Assembly: GCA_017435045.1 (NCBI GenBank)
Contig: JAFSFT010000054.1
Coordinates: 1 to 62,212, forward strand
DNA: 62,212 nt
Source of the DNA: Oscillospiraceae bacterium
GTDB taxonomy: Bacteria > Bacillota > Clostridia > Oscillospirales > Ruminococcaceae
Reading direction: 5' to 3'
Each line of letters opens with the position of its first letter. The first letter of the stretch is position 1. A program made the position numbers and the translations under genes. The notes below the pieces were generated by a model. The model ran no database searches and was not told the origin of the DNA. It worked only from the letters and a program-made list of their open reading frames with translations. Positions 8,408-16,793 of the stretch are shown here, in pieces.

Positions 8408-9980
8408 CTTCGTCCTCAGCCAATAATTTTGCTTTACGTTTTTTTCTTATGATAACAACTGCTGCAACCGCACCTGCAACTGCAACCGCTGCAATAATCC
8501 ATACAAATACAGGTATACCCTGCTGTGGTTCTTCCATTGGCATATCTATCACAGGTTCATCCCATGTAGGATAGTATGCTTCCATAACCTCGGTAGTAAA
8601 ATCCTTTTCCAGAGTGAACTGCTTGCCCTTTGTGTCTTCGTATGTAACGATTATCTTGCCGTTTGCTGTGCCGATATCGTTGATTGTAAAGTAAACATCT
8701 GCAAGGCCCTCTGTGCCTGGGAGAATATTGCCTGCAAAAACAGTCTGCGGACCATTTACGCTTTCGCTGGCAATTTCAACCGTTACGTTGTTAACTGTTG
8801 TCTTGCCTTTGTTGATAAGATAAACAGTAATAACGTTTTCTTCGCCCTGTGTAATGGTTTCCATATAATCAAGCTTGGAAATTTCAAACTTTGTTTCCTG
8901 CTCGATATTTATTGCAACTGTCTGTTCTGTAGTGTATGTTTTTCTTTCGCCTTTAACATAGGCTTCAAATTCATAGATAACATTTACAGGCAGGTTTGTA
9001 ACGCCGTTTTCCACACCTGTAACCACAAGGCTGAAATCGTGCCTGATTGTGCCTTTTCTGCCTACCTCGCCGATAAGCACCTGACTGTTGCCGCTGTTCA
9101 TTGTAATGCCTGACGGAAGTTCCACACGCACGGAAACATTTTCCAGTTCGGCATATTCGGAGGTGTTTGTTGCCACTGTTGAAAGTGTAAACGGTCTTTC
9201 GATATATGCTGCACCGCCGTAATTTGCACTGTTGAGAATGATTTTAGGCTCCGGAATATCATCCACTGCCTGTGTGATTTTCTGTGTGATAGCTGTGTAT
9301 GGTACAGCAAGCGGAACATCGCTGCCGTTAACCTTGTTGATATAGCTTACATCAAAGGAAACATCAGGCACGCCGCCATTGTATGTAACATCCTTGAATG
9401 TAACAGAATATGCAAGGATATATCTGCCGTCAGCCTTGCCTACGTTCTGAATTCTGTAGGACACGTCATCTGCATCGTTGTTGATAAATGCCCCCTGTGC
9501 CATTCTTGCACGGATACGCTGAGGCGGTGTGTTGAGGTATGTTACACGGTTATCAACAATGTTGAATTTGATTCTTACATCATCACCGGGATTTACAGTT
9601 GTAAGCTCGTCGCCGTCATCGTCCATTATTTCGTAGCTCTGCACAAAGATATCCTTTGTTGTATCGATAACAAATTCGTCCAGTACACTCGCAGGTGTCT
9701 GGGTAGGTGCAACTGTAGGTGTTGCAGCAGGTGTCTGGGTAGGTTCAGCAGTTGGCTGCACTGTCGGTGTCGGCTCTGCTGTTGGCTGTACTGTAGGGGT
9801 TGGTTCTGTTGTAGGTTCCACTGTCGGTGTCGGCTCTGTTGTTGCCTCCGCTGTAGGTGTAGGTTCCGGCAGACCTTCGGCACCTGCCAGCATGGAAAAT
9901 GCAGGCAGAATAAAGGTAAGTGCCAGAAATACTGCCAGAATTATGGCCATTATTCTTACTTTTTTACTGTTTTTGTTCAT
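8394..9980 (-). CDS. Membrane-anchored surface protein of the ABC export operon
   Basis: 528 aa. Signal peptide (IMAIILAVFLALTFILPAFS), then a Pro/Thr/Glu-rich linker of repeated PTPTVEPTTEP-like units (about residues 38-100). Several beta-sandwich segments follow, like CARDB/NEW3 surface domains, and then a C-terminal membrane helix (FVWIIAAVAVAGAVAAVVII) with basic cytoplasmic residues. It lies between the ATPase and permease genes and overlaps both (17 and 14 nt), so it is probably a dedicated extracytoplasmic partner of the exporter, in place of a MacA-like adaptor. The function is inferred from position. Confidence 0.8.
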   Translation of the reverse strand: MNKNSKKVRIMAIILAVFLALTFILPAFSMLAGAEGLPEPTPTAEATTEPTPTVEPTTEPTPTVQPTAEPTPTVQPTAEPTQTPAATPTVAPTQTPASVLDEFVIDTTKDIFVQSYEIMDDDGDELTTVNPGDDVRIKFNIVDNRVTYLNTPPQRIRARMAQGAFINNDADDVSYRIQNVGKADGRYILAYSVTFKDVTYNGGVPDVSFDVSYINKVNGSDVPLAVPYTAITQKITQAVDDIPEPKIILNSANYGGAAYIERPFTLSTVATNTSEYAELENVSVRVELPSGITMNSGNSQVLIGEVGRKGTIRHDFSLVVTGVENGVTNLPVNVIYEFEAYVKGERKTYTTEQTVAINIEQETKFEISKLDYMETITQGEENVITVYLINKGKTTVNNVTVEIASESVNGPQTVFAGNILPGTEGLADVYFTINDIGTANGKIIVTYEDTKGKQFTLEKDFTTEVMEAYYPTWDEPVIDMPMEEPQQGIPVFVWIIAAVAVAGAVAAVVIIRKKRKAKLLAEDEDEDI

Positions 9981-10674
9981 CGATGTTTCCTTCGCTTTCC
10001 TGTTTTGTATCGTGAATTATCTTTCCGTCAACCAGAGTTACCACCCTTTTTGCTTTTTTGGCAAGCTCGGGGTCGTGGGTAACCATAACAAATGTAATGT
10101 TGTTTTTTTCGGATATTTCCATAAGCATATCCATAACCTGCTCGGTAGTTCTGGAGTCAAGGTTGCCTGTAGGTTCGTCTGCAAATATAACCGCAGGCTC
10201 GCCCACAAAGGCTCTTGCAATGCCCACTCGCTGCTGCTGACCGCCCGAAAGCTCGGTTGGCTTGTGGTTCATACGGTCTTTAAGCTGCATCTCCTTGAGT
10301 ATTGCCCGTGCTTTTTTCTCCCTTACCGCCTTTTTTACACCTTTGAACATAAGCGGAAAGGCAACGTTTTCCACCGCTGTCATCGTAGGCATAAGGTTAT
10401 AGGACTGGAATATAAAACCGATATTGTTCTGACGGAAAACCGCCAGCTTTTTCTCGTTCATTTTGGAGACGTTCTCGCCTTTTATAACAACCGAACCCTT
10501 TGTAGGCTTTTCCAGCCCTGCCAGCTGATTAAGCAGTGTGGATTTGCCGCTGCCCGATGTGCCCACAATACAGCAGAACTCTCCTTTTTCTATCTCCAGG
10601 TTTATATTGTCAAGGGCGACAACCTTTTCGTTGCCCACCTTATAAACCTTTCGCAAGTTTTTTACCTTTATCAT
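9964..10674 (-). CDS. ABC transporter ATPase (LolD/MacB type)
   Basis: Cytoplasmic ATPase energising the adjacent permease. Walker A GTSGSGKS (residues 38-45), Q-loop in FIFQSYNLMPTMTAVENV, signature LSGGQQQR, Walker B VIFADEPTGNLD and H-loop THD are all present. The frame extends to a TTG at 10695, but the ATG at 10674 has AGGTGA four nt upstream and gives the usual MIKVKNLRKVYK start (236 aa). First gene of the operon. Its last 17 nt overlap the accessory gene. Confidence 0.95.
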   Translation of the reverse strand: MIKVKNLRKVYKVGNEKVVALDNINLEIEKGEFCCIVGTSGSGKSTLLNQLAGLEKPTKGSVVIKGENVSKMNEKKLAVFRQNNIGFIFQSYNLMPTMTAVENVAFPLMFKGVKKAVREKKARAILKEMQLKDRMNHKPTELSGGQQQRVGIARAFVGEPAVIFADEPTGNLDSRTTEQVMDMLMEISEKNNITFVMVTHDPELAKKAKRVVTLVDGKIIHDTKQESEGNIDEQKQ

Positions 10675-10753
10675 CACTTCACCTGTCTTTTTCAAAACGG
10701 TTTTTAATATTATCTGTACAATTGAATTTACATATAAATTATTATATAATCTA

Positions 10754-10805
10754 TTTGTATATACCGCAAACTGTATTAATTCAAATAGTACAGTTTGTAT
10801 ATACC
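10754..10805. promoter_or_regulatory. Candidate operator between the ABC operon and ydcF-like gene
   Basis: Two direct copies of TTTGTATATACC (10754-10765 and 10794-10805) are 40 bp apart. Between them AAACTGTA (10768-10775) and TACAGTTT (10789-10796) form an inverted pair. This sits in a 213-bp very A/T-rich divergent intergenic region, so one regulator could control both sides. Confidence 0.45.
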
Positions 10806-10887
10806 CTATATTAACATATATACAGCAATAATCAAGCTATTAGGAAAAATTTTACAACTTTAACACTTTTATCATCTTTTTGAGGGG

Positions 10888-11640
10888 TTGATTGAAATAA
10901 GCTTTATTTTTTATATACTGTCTGCACTGTTCCTTATTAACGGTATTGTTATGAACATCCGCACCAATGCTACTGTAGGGCTGTTTATTCTTTACGGATT
11001 AAGCCTGTGCTGCTTTGTTTTTGGCAGATATCACACACAGATTCTTGCTGCCACAAGTCACGGCATTCCCTTTTATCTGCGTACCCTTGTGATTATTGGC
11101 ATTGCGGTTTATCTTGCGTTTATGGGCTTTATTATGGCACAAAGCCACACCTCTGTGACATATAACGAGGACGTTATGATAATTCTTGGTGCAGGGGTAA
11201 AAAACGGCAGAGTGAGCAAGGCACTGCAGCTGCGGCTGGATGCAGGCATAGATTACCACAGCAAAAATCCCGATGCATATATTGTTGTCACAGGCGGGCT
11301 TACACCGCAAAAGGATACCACCGAGGCTGCTGTTATGAAGGATTATCTTATCAGCCACGGCATCCCCGAAAATATTATAATTGCAGAGGACAAATCCCTG
11401 TCCACGCAGGAAAACTACCGCTTTACCAAAACCATTCTTGAAGATAAAAATATAAAGCACAGCAGCATTGTTTTTGTGACAAACGATTTTCACATATACC
11501 GTGCAAAAACCTATGCAAAGCACTGCGGTTTTGAAAACGCACATCCGTTGAGCACCCGCACAGACATATTTACCATCACCCCTGCCCTTACAAGAGAGGT
11601 TCTGGGTGTAATTGATATGTGGGTATTCAAGCTGCGATAA
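10888..11640 (+). CDS. YdcF/ElyC/SanA family (DUF218) membrane protein
   Basis: 250 aa. About four N-terminal hydrophobic segments are followed by a DUF218 domain from about residue 90: MIILGAGVKNGRVSKALQLRLDAG, VVTGG, TTEAAVMKDYL, STQENYRFT and VFVTNDFHIYRA, matching the family pattern. The family is linked to envelope metabolism, but the reaction is not established. The TTG at 10888 directly abuts GAGGGG, so the exact start is uncertain. It is divergent from the ABC operon and convergent with pyrB, with a shared terminator. Confidence 0.85.
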   Translation: MIEISFIFYILSALFLINGIVMNIRTNATVGLFILYGLSLCCFVFGRYHTQILAATSHGIPFYLRTLVIIGIAVYLAFMGFIMAQSHTSVTYNEDVMIILGAGVKNGRVSKALQLRLDAGIDYHSKNPDAYIVVTGGLTPQKDTTEAAVMKDYLISHGIPENIIIAEDKSLSTQENYRFTKTILEDKNIKHSSIVFVTNDFHIYRAKTYAKHCGFENAHPLSTRTDIFTITPALTREVLGVIDMWVFKLR

Positions 11641-11668
11641 CCGCATTAAAAAATAATTACCGCATACA

Positions 11669-11698
11669 AAAAGGCATCTCTCACAGGAGATGCCTTTT
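11669..11698. terminator. Bidirectional terminator between ydcF-like gene and pyrB
   Basis: AAAAGGCATCTC (11669-11680) pairs with GAGATGCCTTTT (11687-11698). T runs flank it on both strands, between convergent genes. Confidence 0.85.
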
Positions 11699-11709
11699 AA
11701 ATTTACCTA

Positions 11710-12792
11710 TTAGTCAATATACTGGTCACAGAATTTGCAGCGGATTCTGCCGTTTTCGCCTTTAACAAAGATTGGCATTGTTTCGTCCTCGCTGTTTGTG
11801 ATACATCTTGCGTTTTTACATACGCCTTCCTGCTCCACAACTACATCGTGGTCTTCTTCCTCTTTGTTGATGTCAAGATTTGCCATACCAAGAAGTGAAA
11901 GTATAAGTGCCATACGCACATACACGCCGTTGCCTGCCTGCTCAAAGTATTTTGCTCTTTCGTCATCGTCAACTGCAAGTGTAATTTCGTTTACTCGTGG
12001 CAGCGGATGGAGAACAGCCATTTCTTTTTTTGCAAGCTCCATCTGTACAGGAGAAAGGATGTAGCTGCCCTTGAGGCGTTCGTATTCTTCGATATCGTCA
12101 AAGCGTTCACGCTGGATACGTGTCATATAAAGGATATCAAGGTTTGGCATTGCTGCGGAAAGGTCTGTAACTTCTTCAAATGTACATTCGGATTTGGAGA
12201 GGTATTCCTCGATAATGTATCTTGGAATTTCCAGTTCCTTTGGAGAGATGAACACAAAGTGGTTGCCTTTATATCTTGCAAGTGCTTTTACAAGGGAGTG
12301 CACTGTTCTGCCGTATTTAAGGTCGCCGCAGAAGCCGATAACAAGGTTGTCCAGTCTGCCGTGGCGGCGACGGATTGTCATAAGGTCTGTAAGTGTCTGT
12401 GTAGGATGGTGATGGCCGCCGTCACCTGCGTTGATGATTGGCTTTGTGCTGTACTGTGCTGCACGGAAAGCTGTGCCGTCTTTTGGGTGACGCATTGCGA
12501 TGATGTCTGCATAATAGTCGATAACACGGATTGTGTCTGCAACGCTTTCGCCTTTTGCTGCACTGGAGCTGCTTGCACTGGAAAAGCCCAGCACCTTGCC
12601 GCCAAGACGCATCATTGCGGATTCAAAGGAAAGACGTGTTCTTGTACTTGGTTCAAAAAACAGAGTGGCAAGAATTTTGCCGTCGCATTTATGGCTGTAT
12701 TTTTCCATATTGTCGCAGATGTCATCTGCTGTATCCAGAAGTGCTTCTGTTTCCTGAACAGAGAAATATAAAGGGTCGATTAAATGTCTCAT
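11710..12792 (-). CDS. pyrB: Aspartate carbamoyltransferase fused to a PyrI-like zinc domain
   Basis: Makes N-carbamoyl-aspartate in pyrimidine synthesis. The catalytic chain has [13 protein letters not shown] (carbamoyl-phosphate loop), [11 protein letters not shown] and HPLPRVNEI. The last ~50 residues carry CKNARC and CKFC, spaced like the zinc domain of the PyrI regulatory subunit, but the PyrI nucleotide-binding domain is absent. The frame opens at 12825, but AGGGAGG lies 5 nt before the ATG at 12792 ([11 protein letters not shown], 360 aa), which is the start chosen. No other pyr genes are nearby. The tail may stabilise the trimer or recruit a separate regulatory chain (inference). Confidence 0.95.
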   Translation of the reverse strand: MRHLIDPLYFSVQETEALLDTADDICDNMEKYSHKCDGKILATLFFEPSTRTRLSFESAMMRLGGKVLGFSSASSSSAAKGESVADTIRVIDYYADIIAMRHPKDGTAFRAAQYSTKPIINAGDGGHHHPTQTLTDLMTIRRRHGRLDNLVIGFCGDLKYGRTVHSLVKALARYKGNHFVFISPKELEIPRYIIEEYLSKSECTFEEVTDLSAAMPNLDILYMTRIQRERFDDIEEYERLKGSYILSPVQMELAKKEMAVLHPLPRVNEITLAVDDDERAKYFEQAGNGVYVRMALILSLLGMANLDINKEEEDHDVVVEQEGVCKNARCITNSEDETMPIFVKGENGRIRCKFCDQYID

Positions 12793-12900
12793 ACTGCCTC
12801 CCTGTAAAATTACATAATTTTTCATTTTTTTAATTGTATCACAAAGACCGTCATAAGTAAATTGATAAAATGTGCTGATTTATAAAAAATATCCCCGGTA

Positions 12901-12953
12901 TTGACAAATCGGTCTAACAGTGTTAGACTACAGATAGTCTAACATCATTAGAC
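12901..12953 (+). promoter_or_regulatory. Promoter with two BlaI-type operators
   Basis: TTGACA at 12901-12906 and TAGACT at 12924-12929 (17-bp spacer) form the promoter. Two palindromes of the form GTCTAAC-N3-TTAGAC occupy 12912-12928 and 12937-12953, 25 bp centre to centre. One covers the -10 and the other the start region, so the BlaI-like dimer should block its own transcription. Confidence 0.85.
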
Positions 12954-12986
12954 CTGATGTAATTATACCTGCGGAGGTTTATATAA

Positions 12987-13349
12987 ATGGAAAAGTACAA
13001 GCTTGGAGAAATGGAAACAGCCTTTGCCGAAATTATATGGAAAAACGCCCCTGTATCCAGCGGCGAACTTGTAAAAATATGCGAAAAAGAGCTGCAGTGG
13101 AAAAAATCCACCACCTACACAATGCTGAAACGCCTTTGTCAGCGTGAAATATTTGAAAACGACGGCGGCACTGTAAAGGTGCTGATAACCCGTGACGAGT
13201 TCAAAGCTGCACAGAGTGAGGAATTTATTGAAGAAACCTTTGAAGGCTCGCTGCCTATGTTTCTTACCGCTTTTACAAAACGCAACAAGCTTTCCGCAAA
13301 GGAGATTGAGGAAATAAGAAGTCTTATAGACAATTATAAGGAGGTGTAG
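12987..13349 (+). CDS. BlaI/MecI-family repressor
   Basis: 120-aa winged-helix repressor (MEKYKLGEMETAFAEIIWKN, then ELQWKKSTTYTMLKRLCQR as the recognition region) with a C-terminal dimerization segment. GGAGG precedes the ATG. Two BlaI-like dyads lie directly upstream. It is followed 3 bp later by an M56 membrane metallopeptidase, the standard partner that triggers repressor cleavage. No beta-lactamase is nearby, so the regulon is unknown. Confidence 0.93.
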   Translation: MEKYKLGEMETAFAEIIWKNAPVSSGELVKICEKELQWKKSTTYTMLKRLCQREIFENDGGTVKVLITRDEFKAAQSEEFIEETFEGSLPMFLTAFTKRNKLSAKEIEEIRSLIDNYKEV

Positions 13350-13352
13350 TGT

Positions 13353-16214
13353 ATGGGATTCGGTTTAACCTTAAAATTGTTTTTGAGCCACCTGTTTACA
13401 GAACCTGCAGTTGCCCTTGAAGGACTTGGGCATAGCATAAAAGATATTATAGAAATACTTTTCTTCTATTTTTCAGAGCTCAGCCTTACAGCCTGCTATG
13501 TGATACTGTTTGTTATTGCGGCAAGATTTTTGCTGAGAAAAGCTCCTAAAATATATTCCTATGCCTTATGGGGTGTTGTATATTTCAAATTGGTGTCGGT
13601 TTTCAGACTTGAATTTTTTACACGCAGTCTGATACCGCAGATGCAGATAGACCAAATATACTACGACATCGCTCCCGACTACACAGCTTTTTACAGCACC
13701 GAAGCAGGCGTTGTAAGCCTTGTGCAGAGTGAATTTGTCACACCCGTACCTGTGGTTACACCAATATATACCCCTGCTCTTATCTGGTTTGTTGTGCTTT
13801 GCATTCTTCTTGTCGGTTCTGCAGTTATGTACTTTCGTGCATATTCAAAGCTGAAAAAAAGCACCCCAAGCAATTTAATAGATAATGTGTATATTTCAGA
13901 TACAATCTCCACACCTTTTGTATTTGGCACAATCCGCCCTAAAATCTATCTGCCGAAAGGACTGACCGAACAGCAGCAGAACTATGTAATAACCCACGAA
14001 AAGGTACACATAAAACGCGGCGACCATATTATAAAGCTGTTTGCATTTGTTATCACCTGCGTGCACTGGTTCAATCCACTGGTATGGCTTGGCTTTTTCC
14101 TTTTGGAAAGGGATATGGAGATGAGCTGTGACGAAAAGGTGCTGCAGATTCTGGGAAATGAACACAAAAAGGACTACTCCTATTGCATTTTGTCCCTTGC
14201 TTCTGACAGAAAATTTGTGCCTAAAGCCTATCTTTCCTTTGGCGACAGCGACACAAAAAAGAGAATAAAAAACGTTCTGGATTATAAAAAACCTGCTGTT
14301 GTTGCCAGTGTTATGACAATAATCGGTATTGCTGTAATTGCTGTGGGTATGCTGGCAGACAGCGGTGTTGCATATGTTCCTGATGCAGAAAGCATCGGTA
14401 ACAAAGTACACCAGATAAATTTCCCTGTTTATGACCAGCGTACAGAATACAACAGCGAGATTTTTGACAGAAAGTTCTCACTTGTCATGCAGCTGCCTGC
14501 CGGCTGGAGTGTTGAAATTCCTGCGAAAGAAGACACAAAATATCCCCTTATAGGTGTCTGGAACAGAATGGGTATCTACAACGAAAACAACGAGCTTGTG
14601 GGTGCTGTGGGATACAATATATTTGACCAAAATCAAAGTGAGCCTATGGCAATTTACAATCAGGTTGCACTTGGTAACGGATATCAGTTTGCTGTGGGCG
14701 GAAAAGATTATACATCTGTAGTTGCATCCGATAATTACAAGGTATCTACCGTACCTGTGTACTATTCCAGCGCTATTGCACAGCAAACCGGCTTTGACGG
14801 AGAGGAAGTTGTAAACCACGGCATACTCTGCCACAACAGTGAGAAAGGCATATATGTGGCAGTTGAACTGGACAGAAATGCCGTCAGCGAAGAAGATGTA
14901 AACAACATTGCACACTCGGTATTTATCGGAGATGATGTAGTCTCTGACAGTTTACCTGCGGGTGTCAAAAATGACGCAACCTACAGCTATTACAACTTTA
15001 CAATTGAAGATATCAGTGTGACCGCACGCTTTAAGCTGCCATCTGCATGGAGCTTTAAGCCCCGTGATGTACAGTACAATGAATATGCAGAATATATCTG
15101 TCTTGATGACGATTTGATGTTTGTATACGATATTTACGATGATAAAAACAGAAATATCGGTGGTTTCACCGTTAATCTCTACACAGAAACCGAGTATTAC
15201 GAAGACGACCCTATGGCGATATACGGTGGTGCTATAGGACTTGCGAATATGTATAACTTTATGGTTAAAAGCGAAGCCTATACACCTGTTGTGACCACAA
15301 ACAGCGGCGTTACCGCCATAACAGATGTATATCATGCCCCGCAGCTGGAAAACCCGGGATATACCGAGCCGTCTGTATACCACAAAGGCATTTTATGCTA
15401 CAACAAAAATCTTCTCACGCATATTGCCTTTGAAATTGACAGAGATGCTGCCACTGACGAGTTGCTGATGGACATTGCGGAAAGCATCTCCCTGCTCAGA
15501 CTGGATACCCTGCACGCAACCAAAATGGAGATTGCACAGCTTGCAACAGATAACGATGTGGTGGATATGCTGTATGCCCTTGCCAGAGAATATAACTATT
15601 CCTATGCCGATATGGAAAAGCTTTATGTAAATACTCCATGGGACTACATCAACTGCGAATCACGCATTGGAGGCAACACAGAGCATATAAAAACTGTTTT
15701 TGATATGTTTATCAGCGGTAAAAGCGAAAGCGAAATCAATCAGTTTGCAAAAGACAAACTGCTGGCAAACGGCTTTACCGAGAAAACATTAAAAACCCTG
15801 ACCCACCTGAGCTTTACACCAATAGAACTATACTATATGACCGATACAAAAGCAGAGGAATTTGTAAACAGAATGCTCGACCCCAATACAGACAGCGAAT
15901 ATGTTGTTAACCGATGGGATTTGTATTTGAAATGTGCAAAAGAATCCACAGACGATAAATATGTAATAACCTACTGCAATGAAAAAATCGTATGCAGCAC
16001 AGGACTTCTCAGCTTTGACTGTACAAATGACTTTGATATAACTGTTCATCTGCTGAGCACAGGTAATGGCGAAATAACAGTTGATATTCCTGCAGGCATA
16101 ACCGCTGCTGTATCATTGCCTCCTGTAAAAACAGAGTATACTGTCGGTATCCATGCCGATGTTGCCGCCGAGACCGATATAAATCTTATTGTGCGGGAAG
16201 TAAAAACCGAATAA
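13353..16214 (+). CDS. BlaR1/MecR1-type M56 sensor protease with an atypical duplicated ectodomain
   Basis: 953 aa. N-terminal membrane helices surround a cytoplasmic zinc-protease domain with HEKVH (residues 215-219) and the downstream EMSCDEKVL ligand segment. A helix near 315-335 leads outside. The extracytoplasmic part is not a penicillin-binding domain: it has no SxxK/KTG set. Instead two related ~180-aa modules (about 350-525 and 545-725) share the order xLPxxWS, DPMAIY/EPMAIY, GILCHN/GILCYN and VAVELDRNA/IAFEIDRDA. A third region (about 726-953) ends the protein. AAGGAGGTG precedes the ATG. By family logic it senses an envelope signal and inactivates the upstream BlaI-like repressor; the ligand is unknown. 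Confidence 0.85.
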   Translation: MGFGLTLKLFLSHLFTEPAVALEGLGHSIKDIIEILFFYFSELSLTACYVILFVIAARFLLRKAPKIYSYALWGVVYFKLVSVFRLEFFTRSLIPQMQIDQIYYDIAPDYTAFYSTEAGVVSLVQSEFVTPVPVVTPIYTPALIWFVVLCILLVGSAVMYFRAYSKLKKSTPSNLIDNVYISDTISTPFVFGTIRPKIYLPKGLTEQQQNYVITHEKVHIKRGDHIIKLFAFVITCVHWFNPLVWLGFFLLERDMEMSCDEKVLQILGNEHKKDYSYCILSLASDRKFVPKAYLSFGDSDTKKRIKNVLDYKKPAVVASVMTIIGIAVIAVGMLADSGVAYVPDAESIGNKVHQINFPVYDQRTEYNSEIFDRKFSLVMQLPAGWSVEIPAKEDTKYPLIGVWNRMGIYNENNELVGAVGYNIFDQNQSEPMAIYNQVALGNGYQFAVGGKDYTSVVASDNYKVSTVPVYYSSAIAQQTGFDGEEVVNHGILCHNSEKGIYVAVELDRNAVSEEDVNNIAHSVFIGDDVVSDSLPAGVKNDATYSYYNFTIEDISVTARFKLPSAWSFKPRDVQYNEYAEYICLDDDLMFVYDIYDDKNRNIGGFTVNLYTETEYYEDDPMAIYGGAIGLANMYNFMVKSEAYTPVVTTNSGVTAITDVYHAPQLENPGYTEPSVYHKGILCYNKNLLTHIAFEIDRDAATDELLMDIAESISLLRLDTLHATKMEIAQLATDNDVVDMLYALAREYNYSYADMEKLYVNTPWDYINCESRIGGNTEHIKTVFDMFISGKSESEINQFAKDKLLANGFTEKTLKTLTHLSFTPIELYYMTDTKAEEFVNRMLDPNTDSEYVVNRWDLYLKCAKESTDDKYVITYCNEKIVCSTGLLSFDCTNDFDITVHLLSTGNGEITVDIPAGITAAVSLPPVKTEYTVGIHADVAAETDINLIVREVKTE

Positions 16215-16243
16215 CTGTACAGTAAAACTGTACCATATGCAGA

Positions 16244-16320
16244 AATTCCACAGAAATCTGAAATGCCCCAAAAGTCAGACACTTTTGGATGTGCATATCA
16301 ATTATTCTGTGGAATTTTTG
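16244..16320. terminator. Long bidirectional hairpin between the sensor gene and LMW-PTP
   Basis: ATTCCACAGAA (about 16247-16257) pairs with TTCTGTGGAAT (about 16305-16315), enclosing a second stem CCAAAAGT/ACTTTTGG. It lies between convergent genes and a T run follows. Confidence 0.7.
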
Positions 16321-16325
16321 TATAA

Positions 16326-16793
16326 CTATTTAATTGACAGATGCTCAAGAAAACCTTCGCAGCCCGTTACAATATCTCTGTAGGTTGTCTCAAAGTCGCC
16401 TGTATACCAAGGGTCTGCAACATTTGCATCGCTATCTGCAAAATTCATCAGCTTGCTGATTTTATTCTGCGGGTCGGATGGAATTATCCATTTTATGTTA
16501 CGCATATTGTTATTGTCCATACAGATAAGATAATCAAATCTGTCATAATCCGCTTTTGTCACCTGACGTGCACGCTTACCCTCGCAGGATATGCCGTGCT
16601 TTGCAAGTTCCCGCTTTGCAGGCGGATAAACAGGATTGCCCACCCCGTTCCATATTTCCTCTGTGCTGGTTGCACAGGATTCGATGTAAAAATTGTCCGC
16701 CATTCCCTTTTGGGCAACCATATCCTTTAAAATAAATTCTGCCATAGGGCTGCGGCAGATGTTGCCGTGGCAGATGAATAATACTTTTGTCAT
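16326..16793 (-). CDS. Low-molecular-weight protein-tyrosine phosphatase
   Basis: 155 aa. The active-site loop CHGNICRSP near the N-terminus (CX5R) and DPWYTGDFE near the C-terminus, with the general-acid aspartate, define the family. It dephosphorylates phosphotyrosine in cytoplasmic proteins. Its ATG overlaps the stop of the MATE gene (ATGA), so the two are co-translated. AGAGGAGA lies upstream. Substrates cannot be read from the sequence. Confidence 0.93.
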   Translation of the reverse strand: MTKVLFICHGNICRSPMAEFILKDMVAQKGMADNFYIESCATSTEEIWNGVGNPVYPPAKRELAKHGISCEGKRARQVTKADYDRFDYLICMDNNNMRNIKWIIPSDPQNKISKLMNFADSDANVADPWYTGDFETTYRDIVTGCEGFLEHLSIK

